From assembly GCA_035048815.1 (NCBI GenBank), contig JAUCBN010000005.1, positions 13,232,517-13,296,516 on the forward strand: a DNA stretch of 64,000 bases, given 5' to 3'. The position numbers and the translations under genes are program-made. The first letter of the stretch is position 1. Each line of letters opens with the position of its first letter. This DNA is from Abelmoschus esculentus (lineage: Eukaryota; Streptophyta; Magnoliopsida; Malvales; Malvaceae). The notes under the pieces were generated by a model. It did not search any database. It was given only the letters and a program-made list of their open reading frames with translations, and was not told the origin of the DNA. This document shows positions 38,396-51,783 of the stretch, in pieces.

Positions 38396-39209
38396 CTGTT
38401 TTAGATGCTTAAATGTTGCTGGAGATATAAGGAAGTTTTGGATGTGTTTTTGGATCATAATTGAGGTGGATTAGATGTTAGATTCATTAGGTTTTGGGCT
38501 GATGTTGCTCGGATGTGTTTCGGCTTAGTTTACGGTCTTTTCGGCTAAGTTTTCGGTAGTTTAATGGTGATCGGTTTTGGCTGTTGGTTTGAGCATGTTA
38601 TAATGTGAGAATGCTCTGTTTTTAATGTTGTAGAAGAGGTACAAGAAGAAGCTTGATTGCTGGTGCATTGGTGCGATCATCGGAAAGCAGCGAAAGCTTG
38701 TTTCGCTTGTTAGTGAGTGATTTCGGGTTTAAAGCGAATCACGTTTGGTACGTTTGTTTTGGGGGGCTATGGAAGAGTGTGAAAACCTTCCATAGTTCAA
38801 GAGTAAGTAAAGTATTTGTTTTGTTAAACCGATATGAGTTTCGGCTATATTTTATAAAGGCATTATGTTGGTAAAGCAATGAGATTTATGCAAATGCATG
38901 AGCATGATTTGAAATGATGCATACATGAGAATTACTTGCTGAAATGCATAGCTTATTTAGCATCCATGATTATGGAAAATCATGAGAAATGATTTGGAAT
39001 ACAATGTGGTTAATTGCCTTATACATGATGGTGCCTTTGGGCATGGCTTTGGTTCATTTGTTGAACATTTTATGCATGCATTATGAGCAACAAGTTATCA
39101 TGTACATTTGATTATGATATTGGCTTAGTGACAATAACTTTAGATTCGAATACGAATGACATGTCATTAGGATTGAGTGCACTATAAAATAAAGAAAATA
39201 TTGATATTG

Positions 39210-39460
39210 CCTACACGTAAACAAGGGTGACTTTGTGTCCAACCGTGCATGGTAGTGTCGCCTACACGTAAACAAGGGTGACTTTGTGTCCGACCGTGCT
39301 TGTAGAGCTTGCCTATATGTAGACAAGGATGACTTTGTGTCCGACCGTGCATATAGTTGACCCATACGTAAACAAGGGTGACTTTGTGTCCAACCGTGCG
39401 TAGTGGGGGATAACATGTATACAAGGGTGACTAAGTGTCCGATCGATGCATGTTGAGAAA
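39210..39460 (+). repeat. LTR minisatellite in the 3' LTR of the main element
   Basis: Five units of ACAAGGGTGACTTTGTGTCC with spacers of about 30 bp are present, the last changed to ACTAAGTGTCC. The corresponding sequence in the middle LTR was split by an insertion, so this copy shows the undisturbed target (CATACGTAAACAAGGG). Confidence 0.88.
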
Positions 39461-39795
39461 AAGGATCCGTGTATTCGGTGAACTTAAGGTTCACATTAAG
39501 TGGTCACTAGAATGTCAATATACATACATGAATTTGAGAACAAGATTGTACATCATTTATAAATTGTTTTGAAAAGGTTATGTGAACTCAAGGATGCATA
39601 TGATTTGAAGGACATGAGCATGAAACATTAACATGCATGATTTAATAAAGTATTGCAAATTATGGTTTCATCATGGTTTTAAATAGACGCATTGATGATT
39701 TGTGTAGAGCTACCTCACTAAGCATGTTTGCTTAATCTCTCTTTTCATCCTTGCAGAAAAATAAAGGCACTTTGGGCATCGTTCGAGGCAAGGAA

Positions 39796-42700
39796 TGTAA
39801 CATTCCGATTTTAGGGTTAGTAGTTTGGAGAATTCAATTCGGGTCAAATCGGGTTCTCCAGTTCATTATTCCGGGAAAGATAAAAATAAGGATATTTTTA
39901 ATTAACAAAAATAATAATTTTGGAATAAGGTTTGGAATATTAAAAATATGTTTAAAAATTAAAAGAAAGTGGTTTGGATTTATTTTTTATTTTTAATTAT
40001 GCTTAATTATGCATAAATGGCCAATTTGTAATTTTTTGGAAAAGATGGAGGTCTTATTTTGTAATTTTTGAAAAATTACATGTTTTAGTGACTAAATTGA
40101 AAAGCAAACTAAACTTAGAATCCTTAGAGGGCCATAAACCCATTTCTAATTTTTAATAATGATTTATTCACCAAAATGTATTTTAATTATTTTAATTAGA
40201 GATTTTTAATCATTTTCTTTCAAACCACTTTTCTCTCATTTTCTCTCATCTTTTTCTCTCATTTTCTCTTCATCTTTTCTCTTCAATTCTTTGCTGATTT
40301 TTGCATCTTTTTCAACAAAGATTACATCATTTGCATCACCTTTCCATCCTTTACAAAACCTAAGCATCAATTTTATCAAATCAACATCAAATTGCAAGGA
40401 ATCAAGAAGAGGAAATTACATCTTTTTGGTGAATAGATCTTGAAGGTAATTTTCTGGATTTTTTATTCTTTTCTAAGGTTCTTTATTGAAATTCCCAAGT
40501 ATTAGCTTGCTAATCTTTTAATAAAAACTTGATTCTATGTTTTTAATGTTTGATCTAGTGATTTTGTGAATGTTTTTTTGAAATCTATTTGGATCTCATT
40601 CAATGCTGGAATTAGATGGATTCAATTGTTTTTTATGTTAATTAAATGATTAATTGAGTCTTGAATTGATAGCACATTAATTTAATCCCGGAATAATGCA
40701 ATCGATGTGGTTTTAAGGTGCGTTTCGGTTGTTTTATGGGCTGTTTTAGATGCTTTAATGTTGCTGGAGGTATAAGGATGGTTTGGATGTATTTTTGGTT
40801 CATAATTGAAGTGGATTAGATGTTAGATTCATTAGGTTTTAGGCTGATGTTGTTCGGATGCGTTTCGGCTTAGTTTACGGCCTTTTCGGCTAAGTTTTCG
40901 GTAGTTTAATGGTGATCGGATATGGCTGTTGGTTTGAGCATGTTATGATGTGAGAATGCTATGTTTTTAATGTTGTAGAATAGGTACAAGAAGAAGCTTG
41001 TGTGCTGGTGCGTTGGTACGATCATCAGATAGCGGCAAAAGCTCTTTTCGCTTGTTGGTGAGTGATTACGGATTTAAAGCGATCCCTGTTTGGTACGGTT
41101 CTTTTTTGGGGGACTATGGAAGAGTGTGAAAACCTTCCATAGTTCAAGAGTAAGTAAAGTAAATGTTTTCGATAAACCGATATGAGTTTCGGCTACATTT
41201 GATAAAGGGATTATATTGGTAATGCAATGAGATTTATGAAAATGCATGAACATGTTTTGAAATGGTGCATACATGAGAATTACTTGCTGAAATGCATAGC
41301 TTATTTAGCATCCATGATTATGAAAAATTATGAGAAATGATTTGGGATACAATATGGTTAATTGCCTTATACATGATGGTGCCTTTGGGCATGGCTTTTG
41401 GTTCATTTGTTGAACATATTATGCATGCATTATGAGCAGCAAGTTATCATGCATATTTGATTATGATATTGGCTTTGTGACACTAACTTTAGATTCGAAT
41501 ACGAATGACATGTCATTAGGATTGTCTTAAGTGCACTATAAACAAAATTGAGAATACAAAATATTGCCTACACGTAACAAGGGTGACTTTGTGTCCAACC
41601 GTGCGTGGTAGAGCCGCCTACAAGTAACAAGGGTGACTATGTGTCCAATCGTACGTGGTAGTGCTAATGGTGACTTCGTGTCATGTCAATGGTGACTTCG
41701 TGTCATGACGGGACTATGGTCTCTAACAATGGATCCGTGTATTTAGTGAACTCAAGATTCACATTAAAGTGGTCACTAGAATGCCAATATACATACATGA
41801 ATTTGAAGTGAACATTGTGCATCATTTATAAATTGTTTTGATAAGATTATGTGAACTCAAGGATGTATATGATTTAAAGAACATGAGCATGAGATGTTAG
41901 CATGCATGATTTTAACAATGTAATACAAAATATGGTTTCATCATGATTTTAAATACATGCATTGATGATTTGTGTAGAGCTTCCTCACTAAGCATGTTTG
42001 CTTAATCTCTCTTTTAATCCATGCAGAGAAATAAAGGCACTTGGAGCTTCGTTCGAGGCAAGGAAACCAAGAGGAAGAATCACTTTGAATTTGGTATGTT
42101 TTTGGCAAACAAATTGGGCAAGGCAATGTGTAACCCAACCTAAGTGAAGAGTGTGTAATTAGGCTTTGGTTTATGTTGTAATAAGACCGTTATTGTTTGG
42201 TTGATAAATGTTGAACTTTGGAATTGTTTGAATTGTTGAAGCATGTATTAGCATGATTGATATGTTGTTACTAAATATTCCTAGGATTGATGCATTTAGT
42301 GGATCTAATTAATGGTTGAGTATTGAGTAGCTGGTATGCACTTAGTGTAACGAAACTTTTGGTTCCAGACCCAAAGTTTCGAAACCTTTGGGTGAAGGTT
42401 TCGAAATCTTTGTCAAATAGTTTCGAAACCTTCACAAGGTTTCGAAACCTTGCAGGCAGTTTCAATTCTGGATAGCTACTGGACGCGATAAGTTTCGAAA
42501 CTTTCCAGGAAAGTTTTGAAACCTTTTACAAAAAGTTTCGGAACCTCTGGGAAGGTTTCGAAACCTTTGATCACCTAGAATTGAAAGTTGCTAGAAATTA
42601 TATTTTAGTCCTGAATATCTTCTTTTGTTCGATTAAGGTACTTGCAGATATTATTTTGAGCTGAAATTTTGTATGCATGCATAAAGTTAATTTAATTTCA

Positions 42701-43141
42701 AGATGGTTAATCTAATTTGGATGAAGTCCTTGTATTTTGGAAAATTTATATTTTGGTCCCTAAATTAGAAGAACATGCAATTGATGATGATAGAATGATC
42801 TGTTTAAGTTGAAATTTTCTATGAGGAACTCTTGTATGCTTAATTGAACATTGATGGAAAGAATTTCTACTTTACTAATTGAACTTAAGAGTTTTACATT
42901 TTAGTCCTTAATCTACGTTAGTGTTTAATCGGATGTATGTTTTTAATTAATGTGTTACCGGTAATGCTTTGTATGAGACCTTGACATGTAGGAATAAGAT
43001 TGTGCATCTAGGTAAGATAATAAAAAAATATATAGTGGTTTTAGGGTTGTTTATCGAATCGAACCTTTGCGGGTTTGGTTTGATATTCCCCGTGTAACCC
43101 GTTAGTGCCGATTCCGTCTAGGCTGGGCTAAGGGGGTTACA
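39796..43141 (+). mobile_element. Solo LTR, forward orientation, nested in the 3' LTR
   Basis: It runs from TGTAACATTCCG to CTAAGGGGGTTACA, 3346 bp, with no internal region. The perfect target duplication AGGAA is at 39791-39795 and 43142-43146. The interrupted host sequence GGCAAGGAAACCAAGGGG rejoins exactly when the LTR and one AGGAA are removed. It carries the A-type palindrome cluster (42351-42575) and a diverged minisatellite (41570-41720). Confidence 0.95.
42351..42575 (+). repeat. A-type TTTCGAAA palindrome cluster
   Basis: Around ten TTTCGAAA-type cores occur in about 220 bp, typically AAAGTTTCGAAACCTTT or AAGGTTTCGAAACCTT. The cluster sits in the 3' third of the LTR, about 550 bp before its end. 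It aligns with 57555-57775 and, reversed, with 20379-20590. Confidence 0.85.
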
Positions 43142-43524
43142 AGGAAACCAAGGGGAAGATCACTTTGAAATTTGGTATGTTTTGGCAAATAAAATGGGCA
43201 AGGCAATGTGTAACACAACCTATGTGAAGTGTGTATAATTAGGCTTTGGTTTATGATGTAATGAGACCATTATTATTTGATTATTATTTGTTGAACTTTG
43301 GATTTGTTTGAGTTGTTGAAGCATGAATTAGCATGATTGATATGTTGTTGGTCATTCTTTAGGAAGCATGCCTATAGATCACTTTGTGATCTTTCCAAAT
43401 GTTTTGAGGTGTGTTTATATTGATGAATATGCCCAGGAAAGTTGCATATAGTTACGGGTTATTAAAGTTTGTTTGGATTGGTTTAGATGAGCTTATACGT
43501 CTCACTCAGTCCAGAATACAGGGG

Positions 43525-43745
43525 GTATCAAAACACCCTGTGGCAGTATCGATACCCCTATGCCTTTTTGGACGCTTGTATCGAACCAGGGTTCGATACC
43601 AAATGCTACTGGACATGTCTGTTCCGAAACATCCTATGGTCTGTTTCGTAATAGATGGCCATAGTTCAAACCATGGGCTCACTGGGCACATGTGTTCCGA
43701 AACACTCCAAGGCTCCGAAACACTCCAAGGCTGTTTCAAAACACC
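43525..43745 (+). repeat. B-type cluster in the 3' LTR of the main element
   Basis: This matches 24165-24390, with an extra 19-bp tandem copy (CTCCGAAACACTCCAAGG, twice, about 43700-43735). The short ORFs on both strands arise from the repeat itself. Confidence 0.8.
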
Positions 43746-46700
43746 TGGCCTAGAAAGTGCAATTTGAGAGTTTTGAATGCATAAAGCGTAGGACTTAGTT
43801 CATAAATGCTAGAACGTAAAATCAATTAACTAAGATACCTCGTTTGATCTGAATTGTATGGTGAATGTGTTATGCTTGTTTAATTGTTATCCGATGGATT
43901 GTGGATATGGTGATGCAATTAGTTCTTTACACATAGGAGATTAATCGTGCATCTAGGTAAGATAAAATAAAAAAAATATTACGGTTTTTAGGGTCGTTTA
44001 TCGGATCGGACACTCACGGGTTTGGTTCGATATTCCCCATGTGACCCATTAGTGTTGGTTTCATCTAAGTTGCGCTAAGGGGGTTATAGAGAATCCGTTT
44101 GAATTTTAACCGAGTAAAAAGCTAAAAATTTTAGATTAATCTGCATAATTTTTTTTAAAAGCCCATTGTTAACTATTTGAACTCATAAAATTTGATTTAA
44201 TAATAACTGGTTTTCATTTTGCTGGGATTACAACGTGCCTGTCCAGAAAGGCTTTATTGAGAATCCGTTCGAATTTTAACCGAGTAAAAAGCTAAAAATT
44301 TTAGATTAACTTGTATAATTTTGTTCAAAAGCCCATAATTAACTTTTTGAACTCATAAAATTTGATTTAATAACATCTGGTTTTCGTTTTATTGGAATTA
44401 AAACGTGCTTGTCTAAAAAGGCTTTATTAAGAATTCGTTCGAATTTTAACCGAGTAAAAAGCTAAAAATTTTAGATTAATCTGTATAATTTTGTTCAAAA
44501 GCCCATTATTAACTATTTGAACTCATAAAATTTGATTTAATAACATCTGGTTTTCGTTTTGCTGGGATTAGAACGTGCATTTCTAAAAAGGGTTTATTGA
44601 AAATCCGTTTGAATTTTAACCGAGTAAAAAGTTGAAAATTTTAGATTAATTTATATAATTTTGATCAAAAGCCCATTGTTAACTATTTGAACTCAAAAAA
44701 TTTGATTTAATAACATCTGATTTTCGTTTTGCTGGGATTAGAACGTGCATGTCTAAAATGGCTTTATTGATAATCCGTTCGAATTTTAACCGAGTAAAAA
44801 GCTAAAAATTTTAGATTAATCTGTATAATTTTGTTCAAAATACAATAATTAACTATTTGAACTCATAAAATTTTATTTAATAACATCTGGTTTTCTTTTT
44901 GTTGGGATTAAAACGTGCATGTCTAAAAAGGCTTTATAGAGAATCCGTTCGAATTTTAACCGAGTAAAAAGTTGAAAATTTTAGATTAATCTGTATAATT
45001 TTGTTCAAAAGCACATATTTAACTATTTGAACTCATAAAATTTTATTTAATAACATCTGGTTTTCTTTTTGTTGGGATTAAAACGTGCATGTCTAAAAAG
45101 GCTTTATTAAGAATCCGTTCGAATTTTAACCGAGTAAAAAGCTAAAAATTTTAGATTAAACTGTATAATTTTGTTCAAAAGCCCATTGTTAAATATTTAA
45201 ACTCATAAAATTTGATTTAACAACATCTTTTTTTTGTTTTGTTGGGATTAAAATGTGCTTGTCTAAAAAGGCTTTATTGAGAATCCGTTCGAATTTTAAT
45301 CGAGCAAAAAGCTGAAAATTTTAGATTAACCTGTATAATTTTGTTCAAAAGCCCATATTTAACTATTTGAACTCATAAATTTTGATTTAACAACATCTGG
45401 TTTTCGTTTTGTTGGGATTAAAACGTGCTTGTCTAAAAAGGCTTTATAGAGAATCTGTTCGAATTTTAACCGAGTAAAAAGCTAAAAATTTTAGATTAAT
45501 CTGTATAATTTTGTTAAAATGCCCATATTTAACTATTTGAACTCATAAATTTTGATTTAACAACATCTGGTTTTCGTTTAGTTGGGATTAAAACGTGCTT
45601 GTCTAAAAAGGTTTTATAGAGAATCCGTTCGAATTTTAACCGAGTAAAAAGCTGAAAATTTTAGATTAATATGTATAATTTTGTTCAAAAGCCCATATTT
45701 AACTATTTGAAGTCATAAATTTTGATTTAACAACATCTGGTTCTTGTTTTGTTGGGATTAAAACGTGCTTGTCTAAAAAGGCTTTCTAGAGAATCCGTTC
45801 GAATTTTAACCGAGTAAAAAGTTGAAAATTTTAGATTAATCTGTATAATTTTTTCAAAAGCCTATATTTAAGTATTTGAGCTCATAAATTTTGATTTAAC
45901 AACATCTGGTTTTCGTTTAGTTGGGATTAAAACGTGCTTGTCTAAAAAGGTTTTATAGAGAATCCGTTTGAATTTTAACCGAGTAAAAAGCTGAAAATTT
46001 TAGATTAATCTGTATAATTTTGTTCAAAAGCCTATATTTAACTATTTGAAGTCATAAATTTTGATTTAACAACATCTGGTTTTCGTTTTGTTGGGATTAA
46101 AACGTGCTTGTCTAAAAAAGCTTTATAGAGAATCCATTCAAATTTTAACCGAGTAAAAAACATAAAATTCTACATTAATCTGTATAATTTTGTTCAAAAG
46201 CCCATTGTTAACTCTTTGAACTCATAAAATTTGATTTAATAACATTTGGTTTTCATTTTGTTGGGATTAGGACGTGGATGTCTAAAAAGGCTTTATAGAG
46301 AATCCGTTCGAATTTTAACCGAGAAAAAAGCTCAAAATTTTAGATTAATTTGTATAATTTTATTCAAAAGCCCATATTTAACTATTTGAACTCATAAATT
46401 TTGATTTAACAACATCTGGTTTTCGTTTTGTTGGGATTAAAACGTGCTTGTCTCAAATGGCTTTATAGAGAATCCATTCGAATTTTAATAGAGTAAAGAG
46501 CTAAAAATTTTAGATTAATCTGTATAATTTTATTCAAAAGCCCATTTTTAACTATTTGAGCTCATAAAATTTGATTTAATAATATCTAGTTTTCGTTTTG
46601 CTGGGATTAGAACGTCATGTATAAAAAGGCTTTATAGAGAATCCGTTCGAAGTCTAACAAAGTAAAACGCTGAAAATTTTAGAATAAAATGTATAATTTT

Positions 46701-49129
46701 TTTCAAAAGCCCATATTTAACTATTTGAACTTATAAAATTTGATTTCATAAAATTTAGTTTTCGTTTTTCTGGGATTAGAATGTGTATGTCTAAAAAGGC
46801 TTTATTGAGAATCCGTTCGAATTTTAGCCGAGTAAAAAGCTGAAAATTTTAGATTAATCTTTATAATTTTGTTCAAAAGCCCATTGTTAACTATTTGAAC
46901 ACATAAAATTTGATTTAATAACATCTAGTTTTCGTTTTGCTGAGATTAGAACGTGCATGTCTAAAAAGGCTTTATTGAGAATCCGTTTGAATTTTAACCG
47001 AGTAAAAAGCTGAAATTTTTAGATTAATCTTTATAAGCTTGTTCAAAAGCTCATATTTAACTATTTGAGCTCATAAATTTTGATTTAACATCTTGTTTTC
47101 GTTTTGTTGGGATTAAAACGTGCTTGTCTTAAAAGGCTTTATAGAGAATTTGTTCGAATTTTAACCGAGTAAAAAACTGAAAATATTAGATTCATTTGTA
47201 TAATTTTTTACAAAAGCCCTTAGTTAACTATTTGAACTCCTAAAATTTGATTTACTAACATATGGTTTTCATTTTACTGGGATTAGAACGTGCATGTCTA
47301 AAAAGGCTTTATTGAGAATTTGTTCAAATTTTAACCGAATAAAAAGCTGAAAATTTTAGATTAATCTGTATAATTTTGTTCAAAAGCCTATATTTAACTA
47401 TTTGAACTCATAAATTTTGATTTAACAATATTTGTTTTTCGTTTTGTTGGGATTAAAACGTGCTTGTCCAAAAAGGCTTTATAGAGAACCCGTTCAAATT
47501 TTAACCGAGTAAAAAGCTGAAAATTTTAGATTAACTTTATTAATTTTGTTCAAAAGCCCATAATTAACTATTTGAACTCATAAAATTTGATTTAATAACA
47601 TCTTGTTTTCGTTTTGTTGGGATTAGGACGTGGATGTCTAAAAAGACTTTATAGTGAATTCGTTCAAATCTTAAACGAGTAAAAAGCTGAAAATTTTAGA
47701 TTAATCTATATAATTTTGTTCAAAAGCCCATAATTAACTATTTGAACTCATAAAACTGGACTTAATAATATCTTGTTTTCGTTTTGATGGGATTAGAACG
47801 TGCATATCTAAAAAGGCTTTATTGAGAATCCGTTCGAATTTTAACCGATTAAAAAGCTGAATATTTTAGATTAATCTGTATAATTTTGTTTAAAATCCCA
47901 TTGTTAACTATTTGAACTCATAAAATTTGATTTAATAATATCTGCTTTTCGTTTTGCTGGAATTAGAACGTGCATGCCTAAAACGGCTTTATTGGGAATC
48001 CATTCAAATTTTATCCGAGTAAAAAGCTGAAAATTTTAGATTAATCTATATAATTTTGTTCAAAAGCCCATATTTAACTATTTGAACTCATAAATTTTGA
48101 TTTAACATCTGGTTTTCGTTTTGTTGGGATTAAAACGTTCTTGTCCAAAAAGGCTTTATAGAGAATTCGTTCGAATTTTAACCGAGTAAAAAGCTGAAAA
48201 TTTTAGATTAATCTAGATAATTTTGTTCAAAAGCCCATTTTTAACTATTTGAACTCATAAAATTTGATTTAATAACATCTGGTTTTCGTTTTGCTGGGAT
48301 TGGAACGTGTATGTCTAAAAAGATTTTATTGAGAATCCGTTCGAATTTTAACCAAGTAAAAAGCTAAAAATTTTAGATTAATCAAGATAATTTTGTTTAG
48401 AAGCCCATATTTAGCTATTTGAACTCATAAAATTTAATTTAATTACATCTGGTTTTCGTTTTGTTGGGATTAAAACGTGCTTGTCTAAAAAGGTTTTATA
48501 GAGAATTTGTTCGTATTTTAACCGAGTAAAAAGCTGAAAATATTAGATTAATTTGTATAATTTTGTTCAAAAGCCCATAGTTAACTATTTGAACTCATTA
48601 AATTTCATTTAATAACATATAGTTTTTGTTTTGTTGGGATTAAAACGTGCAAGTCTAAAAAAGCTTTATAGAGAATCCGTTCGAATTTTAATCGTGTACA
48701 AAGCTATAAATTTTAGATTAATCTGTATAATTTTATTCAAAACCCAAAGTTAACTATTTGAACTCATAAAATTTTATTTAATAACATCTTGTTTTTGTTT
48801 TGTTTGGATTAGAACGTGCATGTCTAAAAAGGCTTTATGGAGAATCTGTTCGAATTTTAATCGTATAAAAAAGCTGAAAATTTTAGATTAATTTGTATAA
48901 TTTTGTTCAAAAGCCAATATTTAACTATTTGAACTCATAAATTTTGATTTAACAACATCTTGTTTTCGTTTTGTTGGGATTAAAACTTGCTTGTCTATAA
49001 AGGCTCTATAGAGAATCCGTTCGAATTTTAACCGAGTAAAAAGCCGAAAATTATAGAGAATATGTTCGAATTTTAACTGAGTAAAAAGCTGAAAATTGTA
49101 GGTTAATCTATATAATTTTTTTTCAAAAG

Positions 49130-49960
49130 CCCATAGTTAACTATTTGAACTCAAAAAATTTGATTTAATAACATCTGGTTCTCGTTTTGTTGGGATTAGA
49201 ACGTGTATGTCTAAAAAGTCTTTATAGAGAATCTGTTCGAATTTTAACAGAGTAAAAAGTTCAAAATTTTAGATTAATCGGTATAATTTTGTTCAAAAGC
49301 CCATAGTTAACTATTTGCACTCATAAAATTTGATTTAATAACATCTTGCTTTCATTTTGTTGGGATTAGAACGTGCATATCTAAAAAGGCTTTATTGAGA
49401 ATCCTTTCAAATTTTAACCGAGTAAAAAGCTGAAAATTTTAGATTAATCTGTATAGTTTTGTTTAAAATCCTATATTTAACTATTTGAACTCATAAAATT
49501 TGATTTAATAACATCTGGTTTTCGTTTTGCTGGGATTAGAATGTGGATGTCCAAAAAGGCTTTATAGAGAATACGTTCGAATTTTAACCGTGTAAAAAGC
49601 TGAATATTTTAGGTTAATATGTATAATTTTGTTCAAAAGCCCATAGTTAACTATTTGAACTCATAAAATTTGATTTAATAACATCCGGTTTACGTTTTGC
49701 TGGGATTAGAACGTGGATGTCTAAAAAGCCTTTATAGAGAATTCGTGCGAATTTTAACTGAGTAAAAAGCTAAAAATTTTAGATTAATCTGTATAATTTT
49801 TTTCAAAAGCCCATTATTAACTATTTCAACTCATAAAATTTGAATTAATAACATCTGGTTTTCGTTTTACTGGGATTAGAACGTGCATGTCTAAAAACAC
49901 TTTATTGAGAATCCGTTTGAATTTTAACCGAGTAAAAAGCTAAAAATTTTAGATTAATAT
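49130..49960. repeat. Satellite segment, first copy of a duplicated block
   Basis: It shares private variants with about 51000-51930: GGTTCTCGTTTTGT (49177 and 51044), AATGTGGATGTCCAAAAAGG (49540 and 51340) and CTAAAAACACTTTATT versus CTAAAAACGCTTTATT (49891 and 51861). The offset changes from 1867 to 1800 to 1970, which is explained by a 67-bp deletion near 51268 and one additional monomer in the second copy. Confidence 0.8.
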
Positions 49961-51783
49961 GTATAATTTTGTTCAAAATCCAATATTTAACTATTTGAAC
50001 TCATAAATTTTGATTTAACAAAATATAGTTTTCGTTTTGTTGGGATTAAAACGTGCTTGTCTAAAAAGGCTTATAGAGAATCCGTTCGAATTTTAACCGA
50101 GTAAAAAGCTGAAAATTTTAGATTAATCTATATAATTTTGTTCAAAAGCCAATATTTAACAATTTGAACTCATAAAATTTGATTTCATAACATCTGATTT
50201 TCATTTTACTGTGATTAGAACGTGCATGTCTAAAAAGGATTTATTGAGAATCCGTTCGAATTTTAGCCGAGTAAAAAGCTGAAAATTTTAGATTAATCTG
50301 TATAATTTTGTTTAAAAGCCCATATTTAACTATTTGAACTCATAAAATTTGATTTCATAACATCTGGTTTTCATTTTGCTGGGATTAGAACGTGCATGTC
50401 TAAAAAGGCTTTATTGAGAAACCGTTCGAATTTTAACCGAGTAAAAAGCTAAAAATTTTAAATTAATCTGTATAATTTTGTTAAAATGCCCATATTTAAC
50501 TATTTGAACTCATAAAATTTAATTTAATAACATCTGGTTTTGGTTTTGCTGGGATTAGAACGTGCATGTCTAAAAATGCTTTATTGAGAATCCGTTGAAA
50601 TTTTAACCGGGTAAAAAGCTGAAAATTTTAGATTAATCGGTATAATTTTGTTCAAAAGCCCATAGTTAACTATTTGAACTCATAAAATTTTATTTAATAA
50701 CATCTGGTTTTCGTTTTGTTGGGATTAAAACGTGCATTTCTAAAAAGGCTTTATAGAGAATCCGTTCAAATTTTAATCGTGTACAAAGCTGTAAATTTTA
50801 GATTAATCTGTATAATTTTATTCAAAACCCATATTAACTATTTGAACTCATAAAATTTGATTTAATAATATCTTGTTTTTGTTTTGTTGGGATTAGAACG
50901 TGCATGTCTAGAAAGGCTTTATTGAGAATCTGTTCGAATTTTAATCGTGTAGAAAGCTGAAAATTATAGGTTAATCTGTATAATTTTGTGTAAAAGCCCA
51001 TATTTAATTATTTGAACTCATAAAATTTGATTTAATAACATCTGGTTCTCGTTTTGTCGGGATTAGAACGTGTATATCTAAAAAGTCTTTATAGAGAATC
51101 TGTTCGAATTTTAACCGAGTAAAAAGTTAAAAATTTTAAATTAATCTGTATAATTTTGTTCAAAAGCCCATATTTAAATATTTGCACTCATAAAATTTTA
51201 TTTAATAACATCTTGTTTTCGTTTTGTTGGGGTTAGAACATGCATATCTAAAAAGGCTTTATTGAGAATCCTATATTTAACTATTTGAACTCATAAAATT
51301 TGATTTAATAACATCTGGTTTTTGTTTTGTTGGGATTAGAATGTGGATGTCCAAAAAGGCTTTATAGAGAATACGTTCGTATTTTAACAGTGTAAAAAGC
51401 TGAATATTTTAGGTTAATATGTATAATTTTGTTCAAAAACCCATAGTTAACTATTTGAACTCATAAAATTTTATTTAACAACATCCAGTTTACGTTTTGT
51501 TGGGATTAGAACGTGGATGTCTAAAAAGTCTTTATAGAAAATTCGTTCGAATTTTAACCGAGTAAAAAGTTCAAAATTTTAGATTAATCTCTATAATTTT
51601 GTTCAAAAGCCCATATTTAACTATTTCCACTCATAAAATTTGATTTAATAACATCTTGTTTTCGTTTTGTTGGGATTAGAACGTGCATGTCTAAAAAGGC
51701 TTTATTGATAATCCGTTAGAATTTTAACCGAGTAAAAAGCTGAAAATTTTAGATTAATATGTATAATTTTGTTCAAAAGCCCA

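Larger units (their letters stand above)
29694..44088 (+). repeat. 3' LTR of the main element, interrupted by two nested insertions
   Basis: It starts with TGTAACATCCCG after the purine tract. Pieces 29694-30654, 38401-39795 and 43147-44088 read continuously as one LTR once the insertions and one copy of each 5-bp duplication are removed, giving about 3298 bp. The end reads CTAAGGGGGTTATA rather than GTTACA and runs straight into satellite GAGAATCC; a C-to-T change in the last bases, or loss of two bases at the junction, explains this. Relative to the middle LTR it lacks 87 bp near 43930 between two TTACA repeats, and it has an extra 19-bp unit near 43715. The two LTRs therefore differ by indels as well as substitutions. 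Confidence 0.9.

Noticed and set aside
38653..38874. Small gene candidates in the exon-like LTR segment (also 56037-56225)
   Set aside because: The frames are not kept between LTR copies and have frameshifts relative to each other, so a protein is unlikely; a non-coding leader is a better reading.
42351..42575. Heat-shock elements in the TTTCGAAA clusters
   Set aside because: The canonical element needs GAA and TTC blocks separated by two bases. Here TTC and GAA abut, and the longer spacing is irregular.
44072..44093. Target-site duplication for the outer element
   Set aside because: The left end of the complex is a truncation junction at a different satellite phase, so no duplication can be matched with the right edge.
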